This document shows, piece after piece, positions 11,334 to 23,514 of a DNA stretch of 64,000 nt (positions are counted from its first letter, which is position 1; each line of letters opens with the position of its first letter). This DNA is from Pleurotus djamor (lineage: Eukaryota; Basidiomycota; Agaricomycetes; Agaricales; Pleurotaceae). The stretch covers positions 1 to 64,000 of the forward strand of contig JAPEVF010000094.1 of the NCBI GenBank assembly GCA_029747585.1. Direction: 5' to 3'. The translations under genes and the position numbers were made by a program. Below the pieces are notes generated by a model. That model was not told the DNA's origin. It was given only the letters and a program-made list of their open reading frames with translations, and made no database searches.

Positions 11334-13495
11334 ATGCATTCACCAAAACGCTCTGGATCGCCGTCACCGGGAGCGTCGACGGACTCGAAGCGAATTCGAC
11401 TGTCTGTGCAACCCCAAAATCAAGGCGCCAGCCCCGTCGACCCCGACAACGCACCTGGAAAGCGAGGGGAGCTAGAACCAGTGCAAGGTGGCGACATCGG
11501 CAACCTCCCTCCCCCTGACTCCTCGACATCTGGTCCAACGGAAGAAGGCGCGAAAGTCAGGTTACTGAAGGCTGAGGGGGACGACGACGATGGAGGGGAC
11601 GTTTCCATGGGTGAGGACTCCGGCGACGAGAACGATGATGAAGACCCAGCGCAGGTCGAGGCGGCTCGTCTTCAACTAGAAGAACAAGCCAGGAAATATC
11701 TCGCTGCTCAAACACACGAAATCATCATCCCCTCGTATTCAGCTTGGTTCGATATGTCGAAAATCCATAACGTCGAGAAGCGCGCTCTGCCCGAGTTTTT
11801 CAATTCGCGGAATAGGTCTAAGACACCAACGATATACAAGGATTACCGCGACTTCATGATTAACACGTATCGTCTTAGGCCGACAGAATATCTCACCGTC
11901 ACCGCTTGTCGTAGAAATCTGGCTGGAGATGTTTGCGCCATAATGCGCGTCCATGCTTTCTTGGAACAATGGGGATTGATCAATTACCAGGTGAGTGTGC
12001 GGTTCATGTTGCAGAAGTGACCTTGCTTTCTCATCGAAGATGCACGTAGATTGACCCGGAGGCGCGACCAGCTGCATTGGCTCCCCCGTTCACCGATCAT
12101 TTCCGCGTCATACTCGATACACCACGCGGCCTACAATCTTTACACCCCGGAACTCGCCCTCCCAACCGCGGTCCTACTAATGGTGCTGCCCCCGGCGCCG
12201 CCGCAGCGAACGGCGTAGCGAAGCCACCACCATCAGCCTCCCTTGAACTCCGTTCCAACATATACCAAACCACCGCCAAAGCATCAAAACAAATTACCCC
12301 CGCTGAAGCGGCTGCTCTTGCCAATGGTGCTTCCACACGACCAGGCGCCAACTTGACTTACTCTTGTGATACCTGCGGTGCTGATTGCACGGCAGTTCGT
12401 TACCATTCTCTGAAAGAGAAAAAGTTTTGCGTCTGTCCGCCCTGTTACCTGGGTGGACGGTTCCCGTCGACGATGTTTAGCGGCGACTTTGTGAAGCTCT
12501 CCGTTGGGGCCGTCGGCGTCTCGCACGGCAACTCTGCCAACGATGACTGGTCGGACCAGGAGCTCTTACTATTGCTCGAGGGAGTTGAGATGTATGATGA
12601 CGACTGGTCGCGGATAGAAGAACATGTCGGCACACGGACGTCGCAGCAGTGTATTCGCAAGTTCTTGGAACTGCCAATAGAGGATCCCTACCTTGCTACG
12701 GAGGGCTCGATGGGACCGTTACGGTTTAGCCGGATCCCATTCGAACAAGCGGACAATCCAGTGATGAGTGTCGTCGCTTTCCTTGCTGGTGTTGTCGCTC
12801 CTGGTGTGGCGGCTGAAGCCGCGAAAACCGCACTCCACGAAATCGTCGCTCCAGACAAGAAGGAAGATGTGGCTACTGCCAACGGAGAAACCACGGAGGG
12901 TGAGGACGGTGCGAAGGACGGAGACACAACGATGGAAAACGTCACCACTGAAGAGTCATCCGATCAACAGTCGGAACAACCTCCAGCGTCCTCATCAGCA
13001 CCCGACGCCATGTCCGTCGACTCCCCGCCCAAAAAGCCAACACCCACCGTTCCGCACTCCAAAGTCGTCCGCGCAGCTAACCTCGCTCTCAAATCATCTG
13101 CAAAAGCCGCCCAATCCCTCGCCGACGCAGAAGACACACAGATTCGCAGCACATTGGCATCCCTCATCAAGCTCACTCTAACGAAACTCGAATTGAAGAT
13201 GGCTCAGTTCGATGAGCTCGAGGATATTTTGGAAGAGGAAAGGAAGGGATTAGAAAGTGCGAGGGTGGCATTGATCTCCGAGAGGTTAGGCTTGAAGAAG
13301 ATGTTGGATAATGTCAAAGCTGAGATCGTGAAGAATGGGGGTGTAGCAGCCGGCCAGAATGTGGTGAACATGGTGGCGAATGCGAACCTTGGCACCACCG
13401 GTCAAGGTCCTCAGGTGGCAGAAGTTCCTACCGCTACGCCGTTGAACGGTAATGCGGGACCTGTACCAGACGGAACACAGCTACAGCTCAGCTAA
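11334..13495 (+). CDS. RSC8: SWI/SNF-RSC chromatin remodelling subunit (Rsc8/Swi3-like)
   Basis: Two exons (11334-11990 and 12050-13495). After an acidic, disordered N terminus comes a SWIRM domain ([13 protein letters not shown]... to [14 protein letters not shown]), then a proline-rich linker, a ZZ-like zinc finger ([16 protein letters not shown]...[14 protein letters not shown]), a SANT domain ([20 protein letters not shown]...[14 protein letters not shown]), an acidic region and a C-terminal coiled coil ([20 protein letters not shown]) used for dimerisation. This is the exact architecture of Rsc8/Swi3/SMARCC core scaffold proteins. The acidic Ser/Pro-rich insert around 12900-13060 is low complexity. 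It converges on the kinase gene that ends near 13836. Confidence 0.93.
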
Positions 13496-13835
13496 AGTCC
13501 CAGTAGAGTTTTGTATGATACTTGTTCCTATTCCCTTGTTGCCTGCCTCACTGTTGTCTAGCTAATTCTTACTGTATTTCGTCTCTTCCTATTTTGTCCC
13601 ATTGATTTTGGTTGCCGAATGAAGGTGTTCGTTCTTGAAGGAACACAATTGTTGGACCGTTTTGCTGTCTGACACGGATGAAGTTGTGAATAGCCATGAA
13701 GCCGTTGAGTTATTGTCTAGGTTTCTGTCGTGTGTAGTATTTGTGGTACAGGTTACATAGTACATTGTTTTGTGTTCTGCCATTCCGTCCCATCAGAGAG
13801 CCCATAAAGAAGTAAAAGAGGTGCGCAAATATCAG

Positions 13836-16800
13836 CTAATACACCATCACCTTGGAACTTACATCGTCCACAAGCATGCAATCCCTCCCCGGACCAACCG
13901 TTCGCGATGTCTTTATCTGGGCGGGATACCTCTCCCTCAGCAGCCTCCAGATAGCCTTGAATGACGAGGAAGACCCTTTCTCATGGACGAGCACGACAGC
14001 GGTGAGGTAGGGCGACAAGGGCGACGCCTCGAAAGAAAGATCGTGGCCTGATTGGCTGGCACTAGCAACAGGCTTGGGTGTGGCCAAGAGGTCGGGAGAG
14101 AGTAGGGCAGACGAACGAGTGCTGCTGCCGTAGGGTATGGGACCGCGCTGCCGACCACGCAAGGTATTAAACTCTACCCGAAAGCGGACCGACTTGAGGC
14201 CCAACGACTTGCTCCGAGGATTGACATCCTCCACCTTGCACTTGAGAATCCTCCAGCTGTCCTGGTCCGCACTAGACTGCACCCGCGATTGGGCTTGACC
14301 AGAGATACCGCCCGTTTTGTTGCTCATGCCCTCGATGACAACTCCCAATTCATCCTCCATATACCTCTCCACTTCCACACGGGTAGGAACGATGTCCAAA
14401 GGAGAGTAGAGGACATCAGCGCCATTTCCACAGCTACCAAAGTAGTCTGCAGCTCCCGCGTGGTGATTCCCCTTCCAGTTGAATAAGTTAGAGAACCAGC
14501 CCTTGAATTCGCCGACGACAGGTGATGCGACGCTGCTGAGTTTGGGAGGACCATATGCTGAAAATCGAGCTCGGGATTGTCGATTACAGGCAACCTCATT
14601 AGCCGACAAAGGTGGTGATAACAAGATAGGCGAAGCAAGACAGTCATCGGTGGTTTTCTGGGAGGAAAAGTCCATCGTAGGCGCTGTAAAGGAATTAGTA
14701 CATGTTCAAGACAACCTCACAAGTCGAGTACTCACGTCTCCTCTTGGCTTTACCCGCCGCCTTCTGGCGACCATCTACTTCAGTAACCGATTCGACCACA
14801 TTCGAGATTTCTTTGCCGCTAAGTCCCAGTCCCCGATGACCTTTACCAACCTTGTCAGAACTGGGATCGGCCCTAGGAGCCTGGTTCTCTTTGTCTTGGT
14901 GGCGTTTATGTTCAGTGTGCTTGGGCTGCTCCGTAAGGTCGTTCACTCTTTGAGATATATCGTTCATAAACTGTTGCAGTTCCGCATTTGAAGAACGGGG
15001 AGGAACCACTGGAGTAACAGATCTAGCTGTGGTGTTGTCGATCACCGGATAGGCTGCAGAGGTTTGAGAGCGAGACCGAATCCGTGGTGTTGCATCATTG
15101 GCCGGGTCAGCCTGAGCGCGAGGAGGGAAGACCACAGCAGATTCAGCGAGTCGAGGGTGATACGAGTAAGTATTTCCTCTTCTGGGTCCGGCAGGCCGTG
15201 AGGGCGGTCGAATAGGTTCACCATGCTGCGAAATCGGTCGTGCTGTAGAAGGAACACCAGTGGATGAGTGAACGCCGTGAAGTTGCCTAGGACCAGCGGG
15301 AGAGCGAGGCCGAGACCTGGACGTAGAAGCAGACGAGCCTGAACCGCGGGCCATCGCAGGAGGAATAAGTAGATTACGCGCTGCAGGTGCCCGTCGAGGG
15401 ATGGGAGCATATACATGGCCATGTGGAGCTTGTGCATGTTTACCGTCGGTATGAGTGTGAGAGACAGTCGCGTGTACGGTCGAAGCTCTTTTGATAGGAG
15501 GACGCGCCGCTCCGGGGGCTAGCTGCCTTCCTTCTGACGGCGGACCAAAGGCTGACTCGCATTCCTTCCTGAACTTGTGCATCTCTTTGTCCTCTTGGGA
15601 GTGCTCGGCCAAGACACGGTCGCGATGCTTCCCAAGCAGGAAGTAGAATGCCTTCGCTAAAGTTCCTTCTCCGGGCGGGCTGCACAGATCTTGGATGATG
15701 CAGAGGCCTTGATCGTCAGCGTGTCGACCCCAGATGATCCGCAGAGAAGCCAGAAGCTCGGGGTCTACATGTTCCGGAGACTGAAGAGGAGTGGCCAGTG
15801 TGGAAGGCGATGGTGGCAGAGGCGGGTTCCGCGCTATCACCGACAGAGACATCGCAGACGCAGGAGGGTTCGGGCAGACCAACCATGGATGAGAAAGGAT
15901 CTCTGGTATCTACAAAACGACAAGTAAATGAGTAAAAAGGTGCGGTTGAGACAGACATTGGCTTACGGTGATCCTCTTATGGACGTCGACCACAAGCATC
16001 CTGGATATCAGATCTCGGGCAAGAGGGTCGATCCAGGCGGGAATTTCAAATTTTCCAGAGCGAACTTTTCCAAGTAGAGTACGAACGTTCTTGTCGTCAA
16101 AAGGCAGCCTGCCAGTAAGGAGTGCAAATAGGACAACACCGCAGCTCCAGATGTCGGTAGCGTTGCCTTCGTATTTCTCGCCGTTGACAATCTCGGGGCT
16201 AGCGTAATGAGGCGATCCACAGGACGTTTCCAGCTGTAACGATGGAGGAGCAAAGGCGGCCATGCCCCAATCGGCGATTTTGATGAGAGGTGGGTTGAGG
16301 TTTTGAATCAAGATATTTTCGGGCTTGAGGTCGCGATGAATGATGGAAAAGGTGTGCGCGTAGTTCAAGCCATAGATGATTTGCTTGAAGTAGATCAGTG
16401 CCTCGAGAGGAGGAAGACGCCCGCGGTTAACAAGAAAATCGAAGAGTTCGCCGCCTTCCACGTATTCCAAAACAAGAAAGAGCTCCCTCTCGCCTTCGTA
16501 GACATCATATATGCGCATAATATTGGGATGATCCATGAGTTTCATCATCGTAATTTCTCTGTCAATGCCAAGGCGCTGTTTGTCTTGCTTAGCTTGAGCG
16601 GTCGCCATCGAATGCCTAGAGTTGCGAAGAGGAGCGATAGGAAGAATCTTGACTGCAGCGAGTTGTCCAGTCGAAACATGCTTAGCGAGTTTTACACGTC
16701 CAGAAGCGCCTTTTCCGATACACTCGCCTAGTATCCAAGGTCCAATCCGAGAAGGATCAGAGGGGAGGTCGAACGCAGAGCTACCGCCAGCCTGAGCCTT

Positions 16801-16881
16801 TTCTTTCGCCCAGCGTGTTCCGAGAGGTGTCGCATACTTTGCTGGGGCTGCGCGAGGTGGACTAGATGATATAGAAGCCAT
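13836..16881 (-). CDS. GIN4: Gin4/Hsl1/Kcc4-type (Nim1-related) Ser/Thr protein kinase
   Basis: Exons about 15967-16881, 14736-15909 and 13836-14683. The N-terminal kinase domain has GECIGKGASGRVKLAKH, AAVKIL, HRDLKPENIL, ADWGMAAF and SCGSPHYASPEIV, the last being typical of the CAMK/Nim1 group that links septins, bud-neck or septum organisation to Wee1 control. The magnesium-binding triad reads DWG rather than DFG. A Ser/Pro/Arg-rich disordered tail follows, and the C-terminal exon has a folded portion (around YMEDELGVVIEGM to RFRVEFNTL) that may be a membrane/septin-binding module. The extreme 3' end is uncertain, since a possible donor lies near VDDV. It is divergent from Sec20 across 237 bp. 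Confidence 0.88.
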
Positions 16882-17020
16882 TGTGCGCCAAGAAGTAGTA
16901 GATGTGGAGGTATTTTAGTGACTGCCTGAGCCAGCGGGCAGCAAAGTGGGATGTGATGGTGGTTGGAGAAGAAGAGTACTAGGAAGTAAATCGGTCAAAA
17001 CTCGCCCTTATGCTGGATGT

Positions 17021-17026
17021 CACGTG
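17021..17026. promoter_or_regulatory. CACGTG motif in Gin4-kinase/Sec20 divergent promoter
   Basis: The 237-bp gap between the two start codons (16882-17118) contains GTCACGTGAT, a strong match to a bHLH (Cbf1-type) site, 93 bp upstream of the Sec20 ATG. Position and motif are visible; regulation is inferred. Confidence 0.4.
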
Positions 17027-17118
17027 ATACAGGGGAGACGACGTGCCAGGTCAGTGCCACTAGTACTGCCAAATGCGCACGCGCCACAACGTGCAAGTCT
17101 GCCAATCTCACCACATAG

Positions 17119-18315
17119 ATGCCTCCCATTCCTGAGACATACGACGATGAGGCGACTCGTATAATTGAATCTGCGAGGCGACACCAAACCGACATCTCAA
17201 ACTTTCAGCTTCCTCGCCTGAGAACATGCGCTGGGCCATTATCACTCCAGCAAAAGCTCTCTGGGGAATTGAGGGAAGACATCGAGACGCTTTCAAGAGA
17301 AGTACAAGTGAGTCAGTATATCCTTTGCTTTTTTGAATAAAGCCCATTCTTGAGGTGTCTAGGGCTTGGAAATGCTCGTGGATGACCAGTCGAGTCCAAA
17401 AGCACGGCGAGACTTGAGTGCTATCGTCTTAGAGTTTCAAGAAAGTCTTGCCAAGTATGTCTGCTTGCCATGCTTAGGGGGATGGGATTGATGGGCTTAC
17501 CTTTAGGCTGAAGCAAGAAGCACGAGGTGCTTTATTGACATCGAAACGACTCATCGACTCGCAAGCCATGTCGAACCGGGATGAGTTATTGCGTTCCAAT
17601 GGTATATCTACGACGGAGAAAAGGGATCCAAACGNAAAAAATGTGGAGATGTTTGCTCCTCGTCGGTGCCCCCAGCTAACGCAGACTACAACAGGGAAGA
17701 CAAACTCATGAAAGCCAATAATGATGTTACCGACGCGTTGCGGCGGACCATGACCTTGATGCAAGGCGAGCTGGAACGTTCGGTCTTGACCACCCAAATG
17801 CTAGGTACGCCTCTTCACCTCGCCAATCATCGCTTCGTTCACGTCTACCCCTCTTAGACGCGTCCTCGGCATCCTTACGTACCACCTCCACAACCCACGA
17901 CACGCTCACGAACCTCATGGGAACCTCAAAACACCTCATCACCGCCCTCGAGAAAGCAGACTGGATAGACCGCCTCCTCATCCTCTCAGCTCTCGCATTC
18001 TTCATCCTTGTCGTGCTCTTCATCGTCAAAGTTCGAATACTGGATCGTGGGCTACGAATAGCGTTTTGGTGGACTCGATTCTTACCTAGCGGTGGGGCAC
18101 CGCAAGTATCTCCGGACGTACTCGGTCAAGCGGAGAAGGGAGGGTTGACTGACGTGCTGACTAGCATCTTGATTCCTAGTTCAACACTGGTCGCAAGCTC
18201 TGTGGCAGCATCAGTTGCTACGACACTATCTGCATCGGCTATATCGACGACGAGTCCTGAGGCCCCGGAGGAACCAAATCCACCCATACATACACCTGAC
18301 CACATCGAACTATGA
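17119..18315 (+). CDS. SEC20: Sec20-type SNARE
   Basis: Exons start at 17119 (MPPIPETYDDEATRI). The spliced protein has an N-terminal helical region (LSGELREDIETLSREVQ, then GLEMLVDDQ), a SNARE-like helix including TLMQGELERSVLTTQMLD followed by HDTLTNLMGTSKHLITALE, and one transmembrane segment (RLLILSALAFFILVVLFIV) with a Ser/Thr/Pro-rich tail. That helix-TM block is the hallmark of Sec20/BNIP1, a Qb SNARE for Golgi-to-ER retrograde fusion. An N at 17635 breaks the frame; removing it lets the exon splice in frame into EDKLMKANNDVTDALRR. The stop is at 18313-18315. The 228 bp beyond it, up to 18543, hold only the converging 3' ends. Confidence 0.88.
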
Positions 18316-18543
18316 ATCTTCTCAGTCATCCATGTACTGTGTCTCTGGAACGATATGTTATCTCCGGTTTGGCAATCTATAGTTTACACTACAAGGACGT
18401 ACACATAATCACTTAGGGAATATTACTAACATAAAACTGGAGCAAGAAAGGTCAAGAAAGCACGACAAAAGCATGGGGAAAGCATGAGCATAAAGGAAAT
18501 GTCACAAGGACATGGGACGCGGGAGAGATGTCGGTCAAGGTAG

Positions 18544-20897
18544 TCACCACCCGGCCTTCTCTGCCTCCAAAAGCAGGAGAGGACGATCGGGTGATAACTC
18601 ATGAATGTAGGAAGCACCTCTTTCCTTCTTAACCGCTCGTTCGAACTTCGCGACCAAGCCATCGAGGTCGGCGATAGCATCTTCACTTTCCCAAGTGGCT
18701 TCAAGGATGGAGTATCTTCAGACGGAGGAAAGTCAACGGTTGAAAAGACGAGCATGGCAGAAAAGATACCGCACCCTTCCCACTTAATAAGCCACTTGAT
18801 TTGCTCGTCGGAGGGGGAAATTCCCTTTCCGATGATGCCAGCGACGTGATACTCTGCACAGACGCGATTGCAGTCTTCGCGGGAACATACGGAGGGTGGA
18901 TCGTCCTTCTTGGGACGCCGCTCTGCACGAAAAATGCATCACATTTTAGAGGAGTGATCCTGATTGTTACTCACGTAGGGCGGTCCGTCTAAAACGAAAA
19001 AGGAGCAGTTAGGCGAAGGGCGCCGCTTCGAAATGGACGAACAGGCTTACGGGTTGGCTACACATACAGGGCACAAAAACACGGCACTGCGTTTGATCCT
19101 CTTGTCGCTCTTGTCAAGGATGCCAACACAGCCATAGTGGTACCAATGCAAGCAGCTAAAGGTTAGGAAGTGAGCTTTGCTCTGGCACAGACGACGGGGC
19201 GAACGTGTGCGTACGCATCACAGCAAACGACCTACCAGGTAAAGTCAGTCTAAACGATACATTAGATGGTGCAGGGATATTCATTCACCTTTCGAACCAA
19301 ATTGTTATCCATTGTAGTCAACATCGGCCATGACACAGGAGCCTCGGATTCGTCGTCTGAAAGCCTAGCACGCTTGGCGGGTATCTCAGACTCCGATTCT
19401 TCTGAATCAAGTATCACCTTGTTCTTCCTCTTCCTAATACGCGTAGCAGCAGGGTGCTTCTTCGTGTGCGCCTCGCCGACAAACTTGGATCCAAACCGCC
19501 CGACTAAAGGTGCAGATAAAGCTTGGAGAGTACCCTTTTCCATGGAGGTCGAGACTCGGAATGTTGGCTCTGGGGTAGAGGAAGGGGTAGGTGACAAGGA
19601 GGTAAGAGGGGAAAGGGGTCCAAGGTCGGAGGGGTCGACAGTCAACGGTCGTTGCACTGGAGGAGACAGCATTCNGGGGGGATATACTCATAAGCTCGGA
19701 TTTTATGCGATGAATGACACTGGGAGTAAGCGTCCGGTCGAGCTGGGAGGTTTCATCGGGAGTAGAGAGGGTATCTTGGAGTAAGTGGGTTTCGGCGAGC
19801 AGAGCGTCGGCTTCGCTCGAAGCCATGGATCGGGCGAGGCCAGGACTTGGTGTTGGCCGAAGGGGTGATGTGGCAACGTGCTCCGGTTCGAATTCGTCAT
19901 ACAGGGTATTGAGGTATTGTGGGATCGTCATGTCATCGCTACCTTCGCCTGGGACACTATCATTCAGAGAATGGGCAGTAGGGGCGTGTGTATGTAGAGG
20001 CTCTGATGGAGGTGTAATCGGGGATGAGGGACAAGATTCAATGTGATCCCCTTGAAGTTCGACTGGAGGTTCGTGAGGACCATACAAGATAGGATCCACT
20101 TTGAATGGATCCTCTAGTGAACCACTTGGAAAACTCGGGCTCTCCCAGGGTTCTTTTCGGCGGTCATGAAAATCTGGCATGGGGTGGGGAATACTGAGAT
20201 GGGTGTCGGAGGGAAGATCAGGAGGATCACGACTGGTCGTGTCGTTCGACGGTGACATTACGGATCCATCAACTCCTAAAGTCGAGTCGCGATAATCGAA
20301 GTACGAAGAAGAGACTCCAGGGGAGCCCGGTGGAACGGGGACATGGGCTGGTGTTGATCCTGAGTGAATATATGTGAATATAGAAGGCGACTGGGTTTGG
20401 GTACTAACTCAAGTCGACCTTGGACCAGTTCACGGGACTGAGAGACGGTTTGAGCGTGGGACTCGCTGGAATCATGCTGCGGGGCGACGTGTAGGAAGAA
20501 CGTGGCTCCTTGGTAGATTCAGAGTCTTTGTGGGGGCACGCGCTGACTGGAGGGGGAAGCGACGCCAGGTCGCGTCGGGTTTCATCTGATGCCCCTTGGC
20601 CCCCTTCAGTAGTGTTTCCTAGTCTATATTCATCAAAAAAGTCCTGAAGCACACGCATAGTGTTAGGTCAATCAAGTTCTCCTATAAACTACCGCTGCAA
20701 ATACTCACAAGACATCCTGTGCGTATATCCTCGATATCCAGAGCGGTTGCATGCATAGACTGTTGAAGCTGGTCCATTCTAGACAGTATGAATGCCTGTT
20801 GTTTCAGCAGCAGCAAAAGTATTTCGTCTGTGGAGGCTGGCAAGCTTCCACCCCCGGCGAGCAGACTGTCAATGAGCTTGGAAGACTCGCAATCCAT
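18544..20897 (-). CDS. PHD-like zinc finger plus chromodomain protein
   Basis: The start is MDCESSKLIDSLLAG at 20897. A short helical N terminus (ILLLLLKQQAFILSRMDQL) is followed by a long Ser/Pro-rich disordered region with a basic patch (TRIRKRKNK). Near the end, exons join into VVCCDACLHWYHYGCVG and FLCPVCVANP, the second part of a PHD finger; the first cysteine pair is not visible. A 14-nt exon follows, then a cysteine-containing linker, and a chromodomain: YHVAGIIGKG, IKWLIKWEGY (split by the intron 18716-18774) and EATWESEDAIADL. The aromatic-cage positions (Y, W, Y) are present, so it should read a methylated lysine. The stop is at 18544-18546. The N at 19675 breaks the frame and is probably spurious. 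I know no named orthologue. Confidence 0.8.
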
Positions 20898-21231
20898 GTT
20901 TGTGAGCAAGAGAAACAAGATGATGTGCCAGCAAAGGGTGAAATCAGCAAGTTTGACGCGTCTTCATGAATTTTGACGGGAAAAGGTGCACGTCCAAAGA
21001 CGCGAGACTTGAAGGAGAAACAATTGACGCGACTGAGCTCCTCTAATATACTGCTTATGTAAGCAATCTTATCTTATCATACTTTCTGCATCTTTGCACC
21101 CTTCTTCTTTACCACTACGTCCACACTCATCACTCTAGTCCCTCACAACGGACGCGACAACCTACTTTACTGTAAACTATTCTTTAAACATCTAGTACGA
21201 CAAGTATACAACTCAAGCCACGCCATTGCAC

Positions 21232-23257
21232 ATGGCGAACCAAAAATTCCGTCCGGTGCTACTTTTCTTGGTCTTGGCTATCACTGGACCCATTCTGGCG
21301 TCCATCGCTGCACCCGCCCTTAACAAACCGCAACTAGGACCTTACGGAGAGTCATATACACCTCGCTCTACTGATCTGGACGATCTCGAGATGCGCGAAG
21401 CTGCCTCCTCAGACGAGTACGACGACTGCTCCGAGGATTTTCAGAAAGTGGACAGAAAATCGCCTAGGGCTTTGGAGAACCCGCTCAGCCTTACTTCGTT
21501 CGAAACTTCCGGAAACCGTCAAAAGACCGTTTTCGATTCTGCAGCAGAAGCTTTTCGAGCTCAACCTGACCGTGATCAATCGGACTCTGGCAAATCAGAC
21601 GAACCGTCCCTTGCGTCGAGTTCAGAACAACCCTCGGGGACGCCCATCGAGAGCAAGAGCGAGCATGTAACAACTTCGGCTTCCAACACTATTCTCGCTC
21701 AAACTTCGGTAATCATGATCTCTTCCGTCATTGGGACGGGCTCCATTACCGCCCCTTCAATGAGCGAATCGCCTCCTGCCAAGACGCTCATCGAATCGCC
21801 CGCGCCATCTTCCACGGCTCGGCGTGTCTCTAAATCGCCTTCCACTGACGCTCCTTACACCCAGCTCCAAACGCCAGTTACCGAGTTATACAGGGCTTCC
21901 CAAACGCCAAGTCCCGACGAGACTCTGGAGACCTCCCCAGTTGAANTTCCCCACTTCATCGGGCTTCCGTACCTCTAAAACGCGCTCTCAGACAAGTTCT
22001 CAGCCTAGCACAACATCTCATCACCCCACTTCCGTCGTGGCCTCTACTTTCTACCCGCTCCCATCCGCTAATCGCAAGCTTGCTCTTGGGCCTGGTCTCG
22101 CTGTTTCTCCGAACCGTGGTGTCGACCTCTCCGGAAACCTTAGCCCTGCACCCTCTCGATCATCGAATATGCATAGCCAAACTTGGACTGTTGTCGTTCT
22201 CATCGGAGCTATCCTCTTGGTTTCTACGGTTGCCTTGTTAGTCATCCACTTCTTCCTCAAGGCCAGAAAGATGAGGACTGCGAAACTGCCGAGTAAGGAT
22301 AGCTTGAAGGGCTTCGGCGCCGTTGAATGGACTGATCCTATCAAGCCAAAGGACAAATGGCACCCGGCTCTGGGAGAACTTGCGACGAAGGAGAAGGAAA
22401 AGCCAGCATACAAGCCATCGCCGCTTTCGAAACGGGACAGTTTGGTCTCACACTGGCATCGGCTCAATCCTAACTCTTGGAAGCCTCAGAGCGGTCGGAT
22501 GTCTCTATTGCCCAAGATCAACGCTCTTTTGGGACGAACACCTTCGACGTCTTCTTCAAATGGGCCTGCCGTCAAACCCGTACCGGAGGTCGTCCAGTCG
22601 AATGAAAAAGTCTTGGATATCCGCCCGTACAACTTGGGTAGCCGCTTTTCGGTGACATCTTCGGATCTTGCTATCGATGAAACTTATCACTCTCTGGAAT
22701 CGCTGCAATCTCTTGAGGTCGTTGATCTGGACGTCGATGAACCTTCCGATGAACATGCTGACTTGGCCGGGTCGGTACCTACATCGCCTAACTTGATAGA
22801 CACGCCTGTCATCTCGCCTTCACTCGAGAACCAGAGTCTCCTTCGTGCCTCCTCGACATCGGTGACCAGGACAAGATCTTCTACTCCTGGTCACTTAAGG
22901 TCCCGCAGCGCTCCTCAGGCCCCCGAAGTCGACTTGGTGCTGGATGAATTACGCTCCACTTCCACGAAACGACCCCCAGCCTCCCGAGCCCCTTCGCAAA
23001 GACATAAAAGCCAGGCGAGGTCTATGTCCGCTTTGACTGTCAGCTCTCGATACCCTTCGGGGGTGGGAGAACGGCTGGATGATGATGATGATGTTGACTC
23101 GGATTGGGATATTGCGGAGGCGTATTCGAGGCGGTCGGAGAGGTATACCTATCAGAGCAGGAGGGGGAGAGAGCCAAGTACTAGGAGGGTGATGGCACAA
23201 AGTGCGAGCGGGAGGAACAGCGAGTATACGATGTATAGACGAAGTGATTGGATATAG
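21232..23257 (+). CDS. Single-pass membrane protein with Ser/Thr-rich ectodomain
   Basis: The ATG at 21232 opens a signal peptide (VLLFLVLAITGPILASIAA). About 300 residues of Ser/Thr/Pro-rich, probably O-glycosylated ectodomain follow, then one transmembrane helix (WTVVVLIGAILLVSTVALLV) with a basic stop-transfer (KARKMR), and a long cytosolic tail rich in Ser/Arg that ends YTMYRRSDWI. The layout resembles fungal wall-stress or mucin-like sensors, but there is no WSC cysteine domain and I cannot assign a family. An N at 21946 shifts the frame; without it the two halves join as VEFPTSSGFRTSK. The upstream 334 bp are shared head to head with the chromodomain gene. Confidence 0.75.
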
Positions 23258-23514
23258 TTATATCCGCCAGACTAAACAAACCAACAATTTTGTATTTTTA
23301 CGATGGATTATTGATACACCGGCATAGATGATACCGATAGATACCTCGAGACCGAGCGAAATAGAAAGAAATGCGACGGTACCTTGACAAGGATGCATGT
23401 CAGAAGCGACCTTGGAGACCGGTTTGTTGTAAGTGCGTGTAGAGTACAACGGTGGCGCTTTAGCATACAAAAAGTCTAACGATCATGATGGTTGTCCATT
23501 TTGACATAAGTAGC

